Shown here piece by piece: positions 12,060 through 22,780 of a DNA stretch of 64,000 bases. The position numbers and the translations under genes were made by a program. Positions within the stretch are counted from its first letter, which is position 1. Each line of letters begins with the position of its first letter. Location of the stretch: positions 1,198,884 to 1,262,883 of the forward strand of contig CABFPE010000186.1 of NCBI GenBank assembly GCA_900660155.1. The letters are read 5' to 3'. This stretch comes from Hofstenia miamia (lineage: Eukaryota; Xenacoelomorpha; Acoela; Hofsteniidae). The notes under the pieces were generated by a model. It was not told the origin of the DNA, ran no database searches, and saw nothing but the letters and a program-made list of their open reading frames with translations.

Positions 12060-12368
12060 CAAAGTAGTCCCAAATGCCAATTCAAGGGCACAGGGACAAA
12101 CCAAAAAGGAGCCTCTTCCACTACTAGTCGACATTGCTGATTCAAGGGCAAGTAGATGTCTAGCATACAACAGCAGCACAACGTTCCTTCCAGAATTACA
12201 CACTGCCAATTTAAGGGCTAGTGGAGAGATGGAGTTCCATAGGAAGGTGTAAGTGGGGGAAGAACCATAGTGATGCAAAAGTGATTCAAGGCAGATGATA
12301 CTATTGAACTAACAACTGGTCAAGTGCTAGTTGATTGAATGAATGGGAACCAATTCAAGGGTGAACAA
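12060..12368 (+). repeat. Interspersed CAATTCAAGGG motifs before an LTR
   Basis: Five diverged copies of an 11-12 bp motif, roughly (C/T)(A/G)ATTCAAGGGC, occur at irregular spacing (near 12076, 12140, 12210, 12280 and 12350). The last lies directly upstream of the LTR. This part codes for nothing I can recognise. Confidence 0.5.
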
Positions 12369-14629
12369 TGTAGCATAATCCAAGAATTAGTGCTGCAAAA
12401 GGAAATCAAGAAAGAGATTAGTCAGTCAGAGAAGATTAACATCAAATTGAATTATGATTAAATTTTTATTAATTGTAAATTAAAATCAATTTAAGTTTAG
12501 CATCATTAATTTTGTAAAATGCAACTAAGAGAGAACATTAACCAAATAGTACTTGTCAAAACAATTTGGCAAAACAAAGGGCGCAATATCACTTCCATTA
12601 TTTTTTAGCCATCTTGGCAGATGATTCAAAATTCAAATCAACAGGTACTTTTTAATTTGGAACTATAAATAGAGAGAAATCATTTGGAGAACTTTTGAAG
12701 TAAATTCTTTGAAAACCTTATCTTTAGATTTAACCTGGTTTGCTTATTATTAAATCATGTCAAGCTAAACAGTAAATGCACACATTGGGAGTGATTTGAG
12801 GGTCCTTGATCCAAGCCATGAAACTGCATTTAGTTTAGGGATATGATTAGAAGTTTTTCTCCATTTAGCTGACTATTGATTCTTTCAACAACATGTATGC
12901 AATAATGAAACTTCAGGGAAATGGTTGGATAACCAATCATAGGTTATTATATTTTATATTAACTAAACTACATAGGAGACCTATAAATGACTGATAATGA
13001 AACTGAGCATGTATTACTAATTAAATGCAAGTTAGGAAGCTGCAAGTAATTATCTCTTTAATTATTTAGATTATTTAAAGCCAGTATTTTTCTGAAATGG
13101 TTAAATAAACATTTATTAAGCAGCTAGTGACATTTCCATGTTGCAAGTACAAATTACACATTACAAATTGAGTTTAAGTCAGTTACATCCAGCCTTGAGG
13201 GTTGCACTGAGTTAGGGTAGGGAACACATAAGCTAATTCATTGAGCTGAGATCTCAAAAAAATCCATCAGCAATGTAGACTACTACATGTTGAAAGATTC
13301 AGAGATCAGTGTTGGCTGGAGGCCTCATATAAGATCAATTAACAGGAGAACTGCACACTTGATCTACACCTAAATAGTGTTCAATTATTGCATAGTTAAT
13401 TAAAGTAAAAAACAAGTATTAATGGAGTAAATCTGTTAGTAAAAGTACATCTCTACCCACACTTAACACAGAATTACATTCAAAAGGAATTAGTCAAAGT
13501 GAGTTAAAGCTTGGTAGCAGATGAAGTCAGAGAAGATTAACATCAAATTGAATTATGATTAAATTTTTATTAATTGTAAATTAAAATCAATTTAAGTTTA
13601 GCATCATTAATTTTGTAAAATGCAACTAAGAGAGAACATTAACCAAATAGTACTTGTCAAAACAATTTGGCAAAACAAAGGGCGCAATATCACTTCCATT
13701 ATTTTTTAGCCATCTTGGCAGATGATTCAAAATTCAAATCAACAGGTACTTTTTAATTTGGAACTATAAATAGAGAGAAATCATTTGGAGAACTTTTGAA
13801 GTAAATTCTTTGAAAACCTTATCTTTAGATTTAACCTGGTTTGCTTATTATTAAATCATGTCAAGCTAAACAGTAAATGCACACATTGGGAGTGATTTGA
13901 GGGTCCTTGATCCAAGCCATGAAACTGCATTTAGTTTAGGGATATGATTAGAAGTTTTTCTCCATTTAGCTGACTATTGATTCTTTCAACAACATGTATG
14001 CAATAATGAAACTTCAGGGAAATGGTTGGATAACCAATCATAGGTTATTATATTTTATATTAACTAAACTACATAGGAGACCTATAAATGACTGATAATG
14101 AAACTGAGCATGTATTACTAATTAAATGCAAGTTAGGAAGCTGCAAGTAATTATCTCTTTAATTATTTAGATTATTTAAAGCCAGTATTTTTCTGAAATG
14201 GTTAAATAAACATTTATTAAGCAGCTAGTGACATTTCCATGTTGCAAGTACAAATTACACATTACAAATTGAGTTTAAGTCAGTTACATCCAGCCTTGAG
14301 GGTTGCACTGAGTTAGGGTAGGGAACACATAAGCTAATTCATTGAGCTGAGATCTCAAAAAAATCCATCAGCAATGTAGACTACTACATGTTGAAAGATT
14401 CAGAGATCAGTGTTGGCTGGAGGCCTCATATAAGATCAATTAACAGGAGAACTGCACACTTGATCTACACCTAAATAGTGTTCAATTATTGCATAGTTAA
14501 TTAAAGTAAAAAACAAGTATTAATGGAGTAAATCTGTTAGTAAAAGTACATCTCTACCCACACTTAACACAGAATTACATTCAAAAGGAATTAGTCAAAG
14601 TGAGTTAAAGCTTGGTAGCAGATGCTACA
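12369..14629 (+). repeat. LTR of a Ty3-like element with internal duplication
   Basis: The ends TGTAGCATAATCC and GATGCTACA form a 7 bp terminal inverted repeat. TATAAATA boxes lie at 12664 and 13765. The unit is 2261 bp because 1101 bp inside it is present twice; without the duplication it is 1160 bp, close to the related LTR at 16013-17187 (1175 bp). It separates the pol relics of C from an ORF3, so it may be a solo LTR inserted in C. No clear target duplication was seen. Confidence 0.7.
12424..14624 (+). repeat. Perfect 1101 bp tandem duplication within the LTR
   Basis: Positions 12424-13523 and 13525-14624 appear identical in every line compared. The breakpoints lie inside the LTR (about 55 bp from its start and 5 bp from its end), so this is not two LTRs joined end to end. 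It is either a very recent duplication or an assembly artefact such as two haplotypes laid side by side. Confidence 0.9.
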
Positions 14630-14639
14630 CCAAGTAAAA

Positions 14640-15982
14640 GACATTAGCACAAGTTCAGAGCCAATGGACTGTGAACCAAGTAACAGCACAAGGATACCAC
14701 TAAGACTCACTTAAGCATAAATGCTACATGCCTCCTCAGAAACCTCTGAAAGAACAATCAGATCTAAAGAGAAAGAAAAAAGCATGTCAAAAATTGATGG
14801 AGAAACTACATGTCTACTTCATAGGAACAACTAAATTGCAACACAGCTCTTTCAAGAAACTGAATAGAATTAGATGAATTACTAAAACCATACAATCAAT
14901 TAGCAGTGGACACAGAGTGCATCATGTCAAGAATTGAGCTAACTGACAACATAACAATGATATTAAGAAAGAAAGGGTTAACAGAGATGTTCTGGGAAAA
15001 GATATGAGATAGCAAGAAAAATTACTCAGCCACAATAGGAAGGGCAACAGCTCTGAAAATGAGTAGACCATGTGAGAAAATAGAAGAAAAAGTTGAAATG
15101 AAGATACTGAAGTACAAACCACCCAAAACAATTTCAATCCCAGTGATCATGCCCAGGTGAAGATAGCAAAATCGTACTTGCATGAGTATAACTCATACAC
15201 AAACACTGAAGAGAAAGTGAAGAGTATGGTAAAAAGGGAAGATTACAAAAATTCAAAAGAGATCATTTTCAAAAATGACAACAGATAACAAATATATATC
15301 AAAGGAATGATAACCCCATATGACCTGTATGTTGAGGGGAACCAATAAATATCCAGATACAAAATCTGAAAGTATAAATAGAAAAACATACATTAAAAGC
15401 CTTAATCTTATTCTCAAGAGTAAACAACATAGTGTGGCTTGATAAATGGAACAGAAATTATAGATACTATGATGTGTTGAAAACAGTAAAGATAGATGCT
15501 ACACTGAGACTAAATAACAATAATCCAAATACAATCATGGACGAGGAGGTGAGACAGAACATAAGCTTTTTCTATAAGGACATGGCTAATACATGAAGTC
15601 TGCTAAAAGTATTTTAATTCTTCTACCCAAATACAAGAATACCAGAACACATTGTGCACATAAGTAGAGCAGATGCACAAATTTCACAAATGATAGGATT
15701 AAAAGGATTACATCTGTATAAAAAATTCTATGGCATATTCTTAGAAAAAATAAATGATCTGTGGCAAATTACAATGATATCAGAAGACATGAGAAACTGA
15801 AATTGCACGATATGCCAACATAGTAACAATTGAAAAAGAGGTGGTACTCAAAATCATGAAACAACATGAATTTACAGAAATCAGCTGGGCTGAACAACAA
15901 GCTGAAATGATCATAAAACATGCAGATGCATTAGTGCATGAAGAAAGAGCTGTACTAAAATTAATGCAAGCTGAAGAAAGCA
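14640..15982 (+). pseudogene. ORF3 of element C, unknown product (fossil)
   Basis: Plus-strand copy of the same ORF3. Recognisable blocks are LTEMFWEKI near 14970, NYSATIGRATALKMS, PPKTISIPVIMPR near 15120, then FSRVNNIVWLDKWNRNYRYY near 15420, ISFFYKDMANT and FFYPNTRIPEHIVHISRADA near 15620, and IGLKGLHLYKKFYGIFLE near 15700. They align well with element D on the other strand (FWETIPEAKMNYPATI, PPKTVAIPMVLPRW, FFYKDVANM, FFYPNT). The copy is strongly decayed. It lies between two LTRs. Confidence 0.62.
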
Positions 15983-16012
15983 TGTAGCATAATCCATCAC
16001 AATTGCTGATAA

Positions 16013-17187
16013 TGTAGCATAATCCATTAAGTAAGCTGCTAAAACTAAGATTGAAGAAAGAAGAAACAGATGACTAAAAACAACTAAGCAACTTAAATGA
16101 TTAATTGTGCTAATTAAGATTTATAGAATTAAAATACAAATGATAAAAGCAAATGCTTGCTGATTAACTGATTTTGCAAAATGTTGAGGGTGAAATTACT
16201 TCTTGTTATTTTTAGCCAACTAGGCAGAAGCATCTAGTTAGCTTAAAAATTCAAATCAACAGTTACTAATTTTAATTAGAGTATAAATAGGAGTGATACA
16301 ATGTAACAATTGATGAAGTATATTCTTTGGATATCTTATTTTACTTTATTACCTGGTTTGCCTAATTATTAACAATGTCAAGTTGAACACTTCATGTTGA
16401 GTACTGGTAAAGATAACATGACAGGAATGATTCTAGGTTCTTTTCAGTTGATCACAAAATGCATTTAAGTTAAGTGTGTGACTAGGACTTTTGTGATTAC
16501 CCTTTTAGCTGACTACTGATTGTATTTAAAATGTACTTAATAATAAACTTGATAAACAGCTAGTTAGCCAAATGTAAGTTATTTATCAATTAATTTTCTA
16601 ATTCCAAATTGTTGGCTATAATGTGACCAATAATGAGGCTGTTTGTTATATTAATTATACTAGATGTAAGTTAGGAAGCTGCTAATTATGTATTTAGTAA
16701 TTTAAATGCTGATAGTTTTTTGGTAATGGCAAATTTGTTTATTTGTTATTAACAAAGCAGCTAGTGTCAAGTCATGTTGTGAAGACTCATAACAGTCTAC
16801 AAGTTAATTGGATACACAAAAAAACCCTTTACAAAAGAGCATAAGTTGAATTGTGTCTATTCATTAGTAAGCACCATTATAGGTTAAGGTATGCATAATT
16901 AATTTCATTGAGCTGAGTGCTGGAGACACTTTGGAAAACTTGGATTGCTCAATCTCTTGCTGATAAGGAGAGCCATTTTGGGCTGATGCCCAACCATTTG
17001 GAGTACTGTGGAGCTACCTCACCTAAATAGTGATTATTAATGTATCAATGAATTACAGTTATTGCAAACATATTAATAGAGAGCTAAGCAGACAAAGACT
17101 GTTAGATCTCTGCCCACCAAATTACCATACAATTAAAGAATTAGATTTAAACAAATTGATACTAGGCTTGATAGGAATTCTGCACTA
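16013..17187 (+). repeat. Diverged LTR, likely 3' LTR of element C
   Basis: Starts with TGTAGCATAATCCA, as does the LTR at 12369, and ends near CTGCACTA. The two share the order of blocks including TATAAATA (here 16282-16289), a TTCTTTGG-type block, and TGTAAGTTAGGAAGCTGC. They differ at perhaps a third of positions, so they do not come from one recent insertion. A second TGTAGCATAATCCA lies 30 bp upstream at 15983. Confidence 0.62.
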
Positions 17188-17930
17188 AAGAAACTAAAAT
17201 TGAAAATAATAATAAGCAAATACTTGTCAATAAATTAATTTGACCAAAATTTGAGGATGAATCACTCCTTGGTAATTTTAGCAAAAACACGCAGAAGGGT
17301 CTACATAAATTTAAAATTGAAATCAACAGGTACTTGCTTTTGATCATACTATAAATATGGTAATGTAAATCTGATGAAATAAATTCTTCAGAGTTATTTC
17401 AAATTGTACTTATTTTTGTGGTTTGATTATTTAATTGAAACATTTAGGTAAGTGGTTCATGCTGAGTAGTGGCCAGGATTCCATTGTGGGAATGATTCTA
17501 GGTTTTGCATCCCTGATTTATTTATTTTATAATAAATGTAGGATAGGAATTGTCTAGTTATTTAGTTATTTGTTTTATATCTAAATTCGTTGATAGTTTT
17601 TGGTAAGGGCAATTAAGCATTATTACTGTCTTTAATTATTCTACATAATGAGCAACTAGTAAAATGTCAGGTTGCATAACACAATCAATAGTTTATTTGG
17701 TTAGTTAATCTGTACAGAAACAAAACCACAAGTTAAGTCAAATTGTGCTATGTCTATTATCCACACCACTTTAATCTAAGTTACACATAGTAAATATTCA
17801 CTGAGTAGTGCAAAACTTCACAGAGGATGTCAAATTAGATTTCATATTAGCATGGAGAACTGTGCCTGCAGATGCACACTGAAATCACTTCATGGAGCTT
17901 TACCTAAATACTGGATATTATGTAACATCC
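17188..17930 (+). repeat. Truncated fourth LTR copy
   Basis: Follows the previous LTR directly and repeats its internal order: an A-rich head, ATTGAAATCAACAGGTACTT, a TATAAATA box at 17350-17357, then TTCATGCTGAGTAGTGG and a TTTACCTAAATACTGG block. Similarity stops at about 17930, where minus-strand sequence leading to the ORF3 of D begins. Confidence 0.55.
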
Positions 17931-19269
17931 TCCACCTAGCTTATTGCGCCATGTCTAACAACTGATAATGAGTACTTGGTAAATTGTGGGTGAGGAGTTA
18001 CCAAGTTGTTGAACCATCAGACCTTTCTCTCTTATTAACTAGTTACGTTAATTAAATAATTGAGTATTGACTATCACTGTTTAGGTGACAGAGCCATATG
18101 ACGTTTCCTCTCCAGTTCTTCCATGGGCTACTGCCCGAAGCCGATCTCCACATTATTATTTCATACATGTATTGATTGATAGTCAGACTAGGCAAGAATC
18201 GAAAAACTCCTAACCTTAACATAAGTGCAGGTTTCATGACTGGCACAAGAACCCTTCAAATCAATNGAGAAAATTCCAAAATATTTCTTGTATAGACTGA
18301 TGCCTTTTAGTGCTATCAAAAGCGTCATCTGAGCATCTGCTTTGCAGGTGTGGGCTAGATCCGCTCTCATCTGCGTATTTGGATAGAAAAATGTAAACAC
18401 CTTCCGTAGGCTGCGCATATTTGCCACATCCTTATAGAAGAAGCTACTGTTCTCTATTACTTCCTGTTCTGATATATCGCCAGGATCGTTTTTTCCAATT
18501 CGCATCATAGTTATGATCTCCACACGTTTTGTTACGTCATAGTAACAATAATTTTGCTCCCACAGATTGGTCCATACTATGTCATTAACTCCTGAGAATA
18601 AAATGACTGCTCNCACCTTCCGTAGGCTGCGCATATTTGCCACATCCTTATAGAAGAAGCTAATGTTCTCTATTACCTCCTGTTCTGATATATCGCCAGG
18701 ATCGTTTTTCCCAATTTGCATCATCGTTACAATCTCCACACATTTTGTTACGTCATAGTAACAATAATTTTGCTCCCACAGATCGGCCATACTATGTCAT
18801 TAACTCCTGAGAATAACATGACTGCTCGCGGTTGTTGTAGTTCTATTTCTCTCCTCAGCTCTTGGAGTTGGATATGTATCACTTCCCCTTCTGTGTATAA
18901 TTGATCTGGGGTGATGTTTCCTTCGATATAAATGTATTCTTTGTTGTCGTTATCCAGTAATATCTTTTTCGTCTTCTTGTAATCCTCCCGTTGTATCATT
19001 TCTATTGCTTTACTCCGAGAATTTATGTATGATTTGTATTTGTGTAAGAATGTTTTTGCTGGTCAGACCTCTTTCGGGAGTCTCCATCTTGGCAGTACCA
19101 TGGGTATTGCTACTGTTTTTGGCGGCGTACACAATAAGATCTTTGTATCGACTAATCTTTTGATTTCTTTGTAGGTGCCAGTTGTGTTTGATGCTGTTGC
19201 TAAACCGATGGTGGCGGGGTAGTTCATCTTTGCTTCTGGGATTGTCTCCCAAAACGATTGTGTTAGTCC
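17931..19269 (-). pseudogene. ORF3 and 3' end of element D, cut by gap (fossil)
   Basis: The minus strand from the gap at 19269 down to about 18188 is another ORF3: FWETIPEAKMNYPATI, CTPPKTVAIPMVLPRW, then VILFSGVNDIVW, NYCYYDVTK, FFYKDVANMRSLRKV and FFYPNTQMRADLAHTC. Below it a purine-rich GGTGGAGGA just before TGTTACA near 17937 could be the polypurine tract and LTR start. Two single N bases (18266, 18613) and an internal duplication make this part of the assembly doubtful. Confidence 0.6.
18398..18828. repeat. 215 bp tandem duplication around a single N
   Basis: The segment beginning CACCTTCCGTAGGCTGCG at 18398 recurs at 18614, one base after an N at 18613. The copies differ at roughly a dozen positions. 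A join of two alleles or two repeat copies by the assembler explains this best. Confidence 0.85.
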
Positions 19270-20269
19270 NNNNNNNNNNNNNNNNNNNNNNNNNNNNNNN
19301 NNNNNNNNNNNNNNNNNNNNNNNNNNNNNNNNNNNNNNNNNNNNNNNNNNNNNNNNNNNNNNNNNNNNNNNNNNNNNNNNNNNNNNNNNNNNNNNNNNNN
19401 NNNNNNNNNNNNNNNNNNNNNNNNNNNNNNNNNNNNNNNNNNNNNNNNNNNNNNNNNNNNNNNNNNNNNNNNNNNNNNNNNNNNNNNNNNNNNNNNNNNN
19501 NNNNNNNNNNNNNNNNNNNNNNNNNNNNNNNNNNNNNNNNNNNNNNNNNNNNNNNNNNNNNNNNNNNNNNNNNNNNNNNNNNNNNNNNNNNNNNNNNNNN
19601 NNNNNNNNNNNNNNNNNNNNNNNNNNNNNNNNNNNNNNNNNNNNNNNNNNNNNNNNNNNNNNNNNNNNNNNNNNNNNNNNNNNNNNNNNNNNNNNNNNNN
19701 NNNNNNNNNNNNNNNNNNNNNNNNNNNNNNNNNNNNNNNNNNNNNNNNNNNNNNNNNNNNNNNNNNNNNNNNNNNNNNNNNNNNNNNNNNNNNNNNNNNN
19801 NNNNNNNNNNNNNNNNNNNNNNNNNNNNNNNNNNNNNNNNNNNNNNNNNNNNNNNNNNNNNNNNNNNNNNNNNNNNNNNNNNNNNNNNNNNNNNNNNNNN
19901 NNNNNNNNNNNNNNNNNNNNNNNNNNNNNNNNNNNNNNNNNNNNNNNNNNNNNNNNNNNNNNNNNNNNNNNNNNNNNNNNNNNNNNNNNNNNNNNNNNNN
20001 NNNNNNNNNNNNNNNNNNNNNNNNNNNNNNNNNNNNNNNNNNNNNNNNNNNNNNNNNNNNNNNNNNNNNNNNNNNNNNNNNNNNNNNNNNNNNNNNNNNN
20101 NNNNNNNNNNNNNNNNNNNNNNNNNNNNNNNNNNNNNNNNNNNNNNNNNNNNNNNNNNNNNNNNNNNNNNNNNNNNNNNNNNNNNNNNNNNNNNNNNNNN
20201 NNNNNNNNNNNNNNNNNNNNNNNNNNNNNNNNNNNNNNNNNNNNNNNNNNNNNNNNNNNNNNNNNNNNN
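19270..20269. other. Assembly gap, 1000 N
   Basis: Exactly 1000 N bases, so a placeholder size. Open frames computed across it are meaningless. ORF3 of element D enters it from the left and a LINE fragment leaves it on the right. Confidence 1.
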
Positions 20270-21335
20270 AGGAACCATGTCACTTATAAGAAGCAATTAT
20301 ATCAATTAGTTCGTGAAAATCTGAGTGATATTAATTGTTGCAATTATCATGGAGCAAAAAAATTAATTACTAAATTGCACTAGGTTAATCATAATAAACA
20401 CATAAAATAATATTTTAAAAACTTGTATAACTCTAAAAATAAATGGGATTATATTAAACAATTAGTAGGTGTATCACAAAAATCTAATTGTGATTTTGAA
20501 GAAATGAGAATTGGAACTTCAATTTCAAAAACTAAGATTGAAATTGCTAACCATTTGAATACAACTTTTGAAAACCTAGGTAAACTTCATTTTAATAAAC
20601 CTCCAAAAAATATTACTGTTTCAAATAAGCACAAGGTCAATTCTAATACATTTAACTTTTGTCTGTCAACTTATCATGAGCCAAAATTGATAAAAATAAA
20701 TCAATAGGATCTAACAGGATACCATACTTCATTATAAAAAACCATTTCCACATATTTGGAGATCATTTACTTTTAGCCTTTAATCAATGTATAATGGATA
20801 TGGAATTCCCTCCAACACTGAAAGATGCTGATGTCTCCCCTGTATATCAAAGTAGTGATCTGATAGAAGCATCAAATTATTGACCTATTTGAATTACTCA
20901 TCCATTTTCAAAACTATTCAAAAAATTAATTACCATTCAAATGTATGCATTTATTGCTGAAAACAAAATTCTCTCAAATAATCAATTTGGATTTCATATG
21001 GGTCAGAGTACATCAGATGCTATTTTGTCAATTATGGAAAAAATTAATTTAAATTTGGCAAAAAAACAAATGTGTACAGTTACATTACTAGGTTTGAGTA
21101 AGGCTTTGAACTCAATGAATTTTCACATTTTGAAAAAAAATTATTACAGCAGGGAGCTTTTTAGAGAATCATCAACAATGATTCAGAATAAATAATGTTT
21201 TCTCTAAGTATGTTAGGGCCTATTCTTTTTGTGCTCTATATAAATGATCTATCATTATATACTAAATATTCTATAGTATACCAATGTGCTGATGATACTT
21301 GTCTTATAAATACAGGAAAGAATGCAATTATAGAG
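20270..21335 (+). mobile_element. Non-LTR retrotransposon fragment 1 (RT region)
   Basis: Plus-strand pieces of a LINE reverse transcriptase. In order: a linker region at 20423-20707, SSDLIEASNY near 20855, LSNNQFGFHMGQSTSDAILS near 20970, VTLLGLSKALNSMNFHIL near 21080, GPILFVLYINDLSLY near 21210 and CADDTCLI near 21290 in place of the usual YADDT. The family order (fingers, palm with the F/YADD box) is clear. Several in-frame stops (for example at 20708 and 21193) and frame changes show that it is dead. The left part is hidden by the gap. Confidence 0.8.
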
Positions 21336-22050
21336 TGATAGTTTCATTGAATGGAAACTAAAACTTCTTTTATTAACTGAATGCACACACATTGCCCTAT
21401 TAATTGCTTTTTTTATAAATTTATGTTGTTGGCGCCTGCAAAAGTGTAAGTGTTTATAGTTTTTTGCCTTGCATCCTTGCTTTTAGATAAGTGATCTGAT
21501 CTTTAACTTTTTTATCTTATTTGATATATTGTTTCTGGGGTATGTTTTGTATCTGCAAAGAGATGATATTGTTGGTCCTTACTGCTTAGTATCTTTGTTG
21601 CTTTTTGAAGACTTCTTAGCTTTTTACTGCTGTGATATTTTCTACACTGCTTTGGTAGTTGTCATTGCAGTATAGGTTGTGATATGCTGTTGTAGTCTTT
21701 TTATCTTTCATGTAGGACATGAAGATAGGGATTCCAATGATCACTGGTTGAATACAGAAGTTGCTTGTGATTTCTATTTTAGCTTTGAGGTGTGACCAGT
21801 TTCCATGGGTTCTATTAATTTGTGCATATCAAAATGAAATTGGGTTGTTTAGTGATTTGTGGTTTATCTCTGGTTGCATTTTTAGGTTGCACATCTTTAT
21901 TAGAGATTTACTTATTTCTTTGGATATTAAAAATCATGTAGTTGCACATTCAATATCAAATGCTATTTTTCATTTGGGCCCATGACCTGTTCAAGCTCTT
22001 CTTTGATAAAACATTCTGCTAAAATCAATAATAAAAAGATTTTAAAATAA
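21336..22050. other. AT-rich stretch, possible minus-strand relic
   Basis: No gene recognised. The minus strand has protein-like composition with few stops between about 22000 and 21430, which may reflect an old element, but no motif allows a family call. Confidence 0.25.
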
Positions 22051-22059
22051 TAACCATCA

Positions 22060-22780
22060 ACATACCTTGACATGCCTGAGCTAAATGATGTTTATGAAGA
22101 ACAATATGAAAGTACTGTAACATATCCTAAGGTTGTAATTCCACCCTTACATACATAGCTGCCACCACAAGGTGTGCACACATGACACTTAGAGCCTGAA
22201 AGTTGGGATACTGACATAAATTTTATTTATTTAGTGAAAACCCCAATGAAGCAAGTCCCATCTCAAAACTCCAGCACCAACAATGAAACTCTGGATCAGC
22301 CATCTATCCACACACATCTAGTTAGACACATACACTGTACTAGGAGTCCACCTTTGCATCTGATGGACAGGTTAGATGTCAGTGGAAACTATATTCCTAG
22401 TACATGAGCAGTGACCCAATCACACACAATAGAAATGCATGTTGGTGCATTGAATCCCTCCTCCTCATCATACAGCATGGAGAGGTGAGCTGGTTTAAGT
22501 AGTCACTCATACCTTGCTAAATTCCTGCCCTTGGTACAGCTCAGGTAGCCAATTCAAAGAGAGGTTCTATATGGGCAATGAACATACTCCATCTACAGTA
22601 AGGACCTTAAAATTGACAATACCAGATGAGTCAGTATTACAACCACTAGTTTTCCTGCAATGTAAAAAACAACACTCTCCCCCTCCCCAATCCTCAACAT
22701 CAAGCCAGAGATCTGCCTCACAACAATAATCTAAAAAACATTATGAAAACTTCTTTATTATAAAGCCACAAAACTTTAGT
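22060..22780 (+). mobile_element. Possible Gag-leader fragment of the Ty3-like group (fossil)
   Basis: The frame at 22514-22729 reads CPWYSSGSQFKERF and later VLQPLVFLQCKKQHS. Element A's minus strand near 5950 reads NPGTAQVANSQRGLE and VLQPLVLHQSEKHSN at a similar distance. The likeness suggests a further small piece of the same group. It is weak and short. Confidence 0.35.

Larger units (their letters stand above)
9690..12368 (+). mobile_element. Ty3/gypsy-like element C, gag-pol remnants (fossil)
   Basis: Plus-strand relics in the right order: a capsid fragment at about 9700-9866 (AAVARLPLYQVSTAYQHYLL, related to the same block in element A), an Asn/Gln-rich stretch at 10013-10249, RT pieces at about 10515-10930 (NAPATFQ, then LINGNKFNKLKEEIAFLGRI and MGFFNYYRTFILNIAG), and an integrase zinc-module piece at 11836-12051 (PEYYKRELIRKLHEKGQLGI). 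It is more decayed than A and interrupted by 0.8 kb of unrelated sequence between RT and integrase. It is probably the same broad lineage as A but a distinct family. Confidence 0.72.

Noticed and set aside
19010-20309. Long open frames of 375-428 codons on both strands
   Set aside because: They are made almost wholly of N bases in the 1000 base gap.
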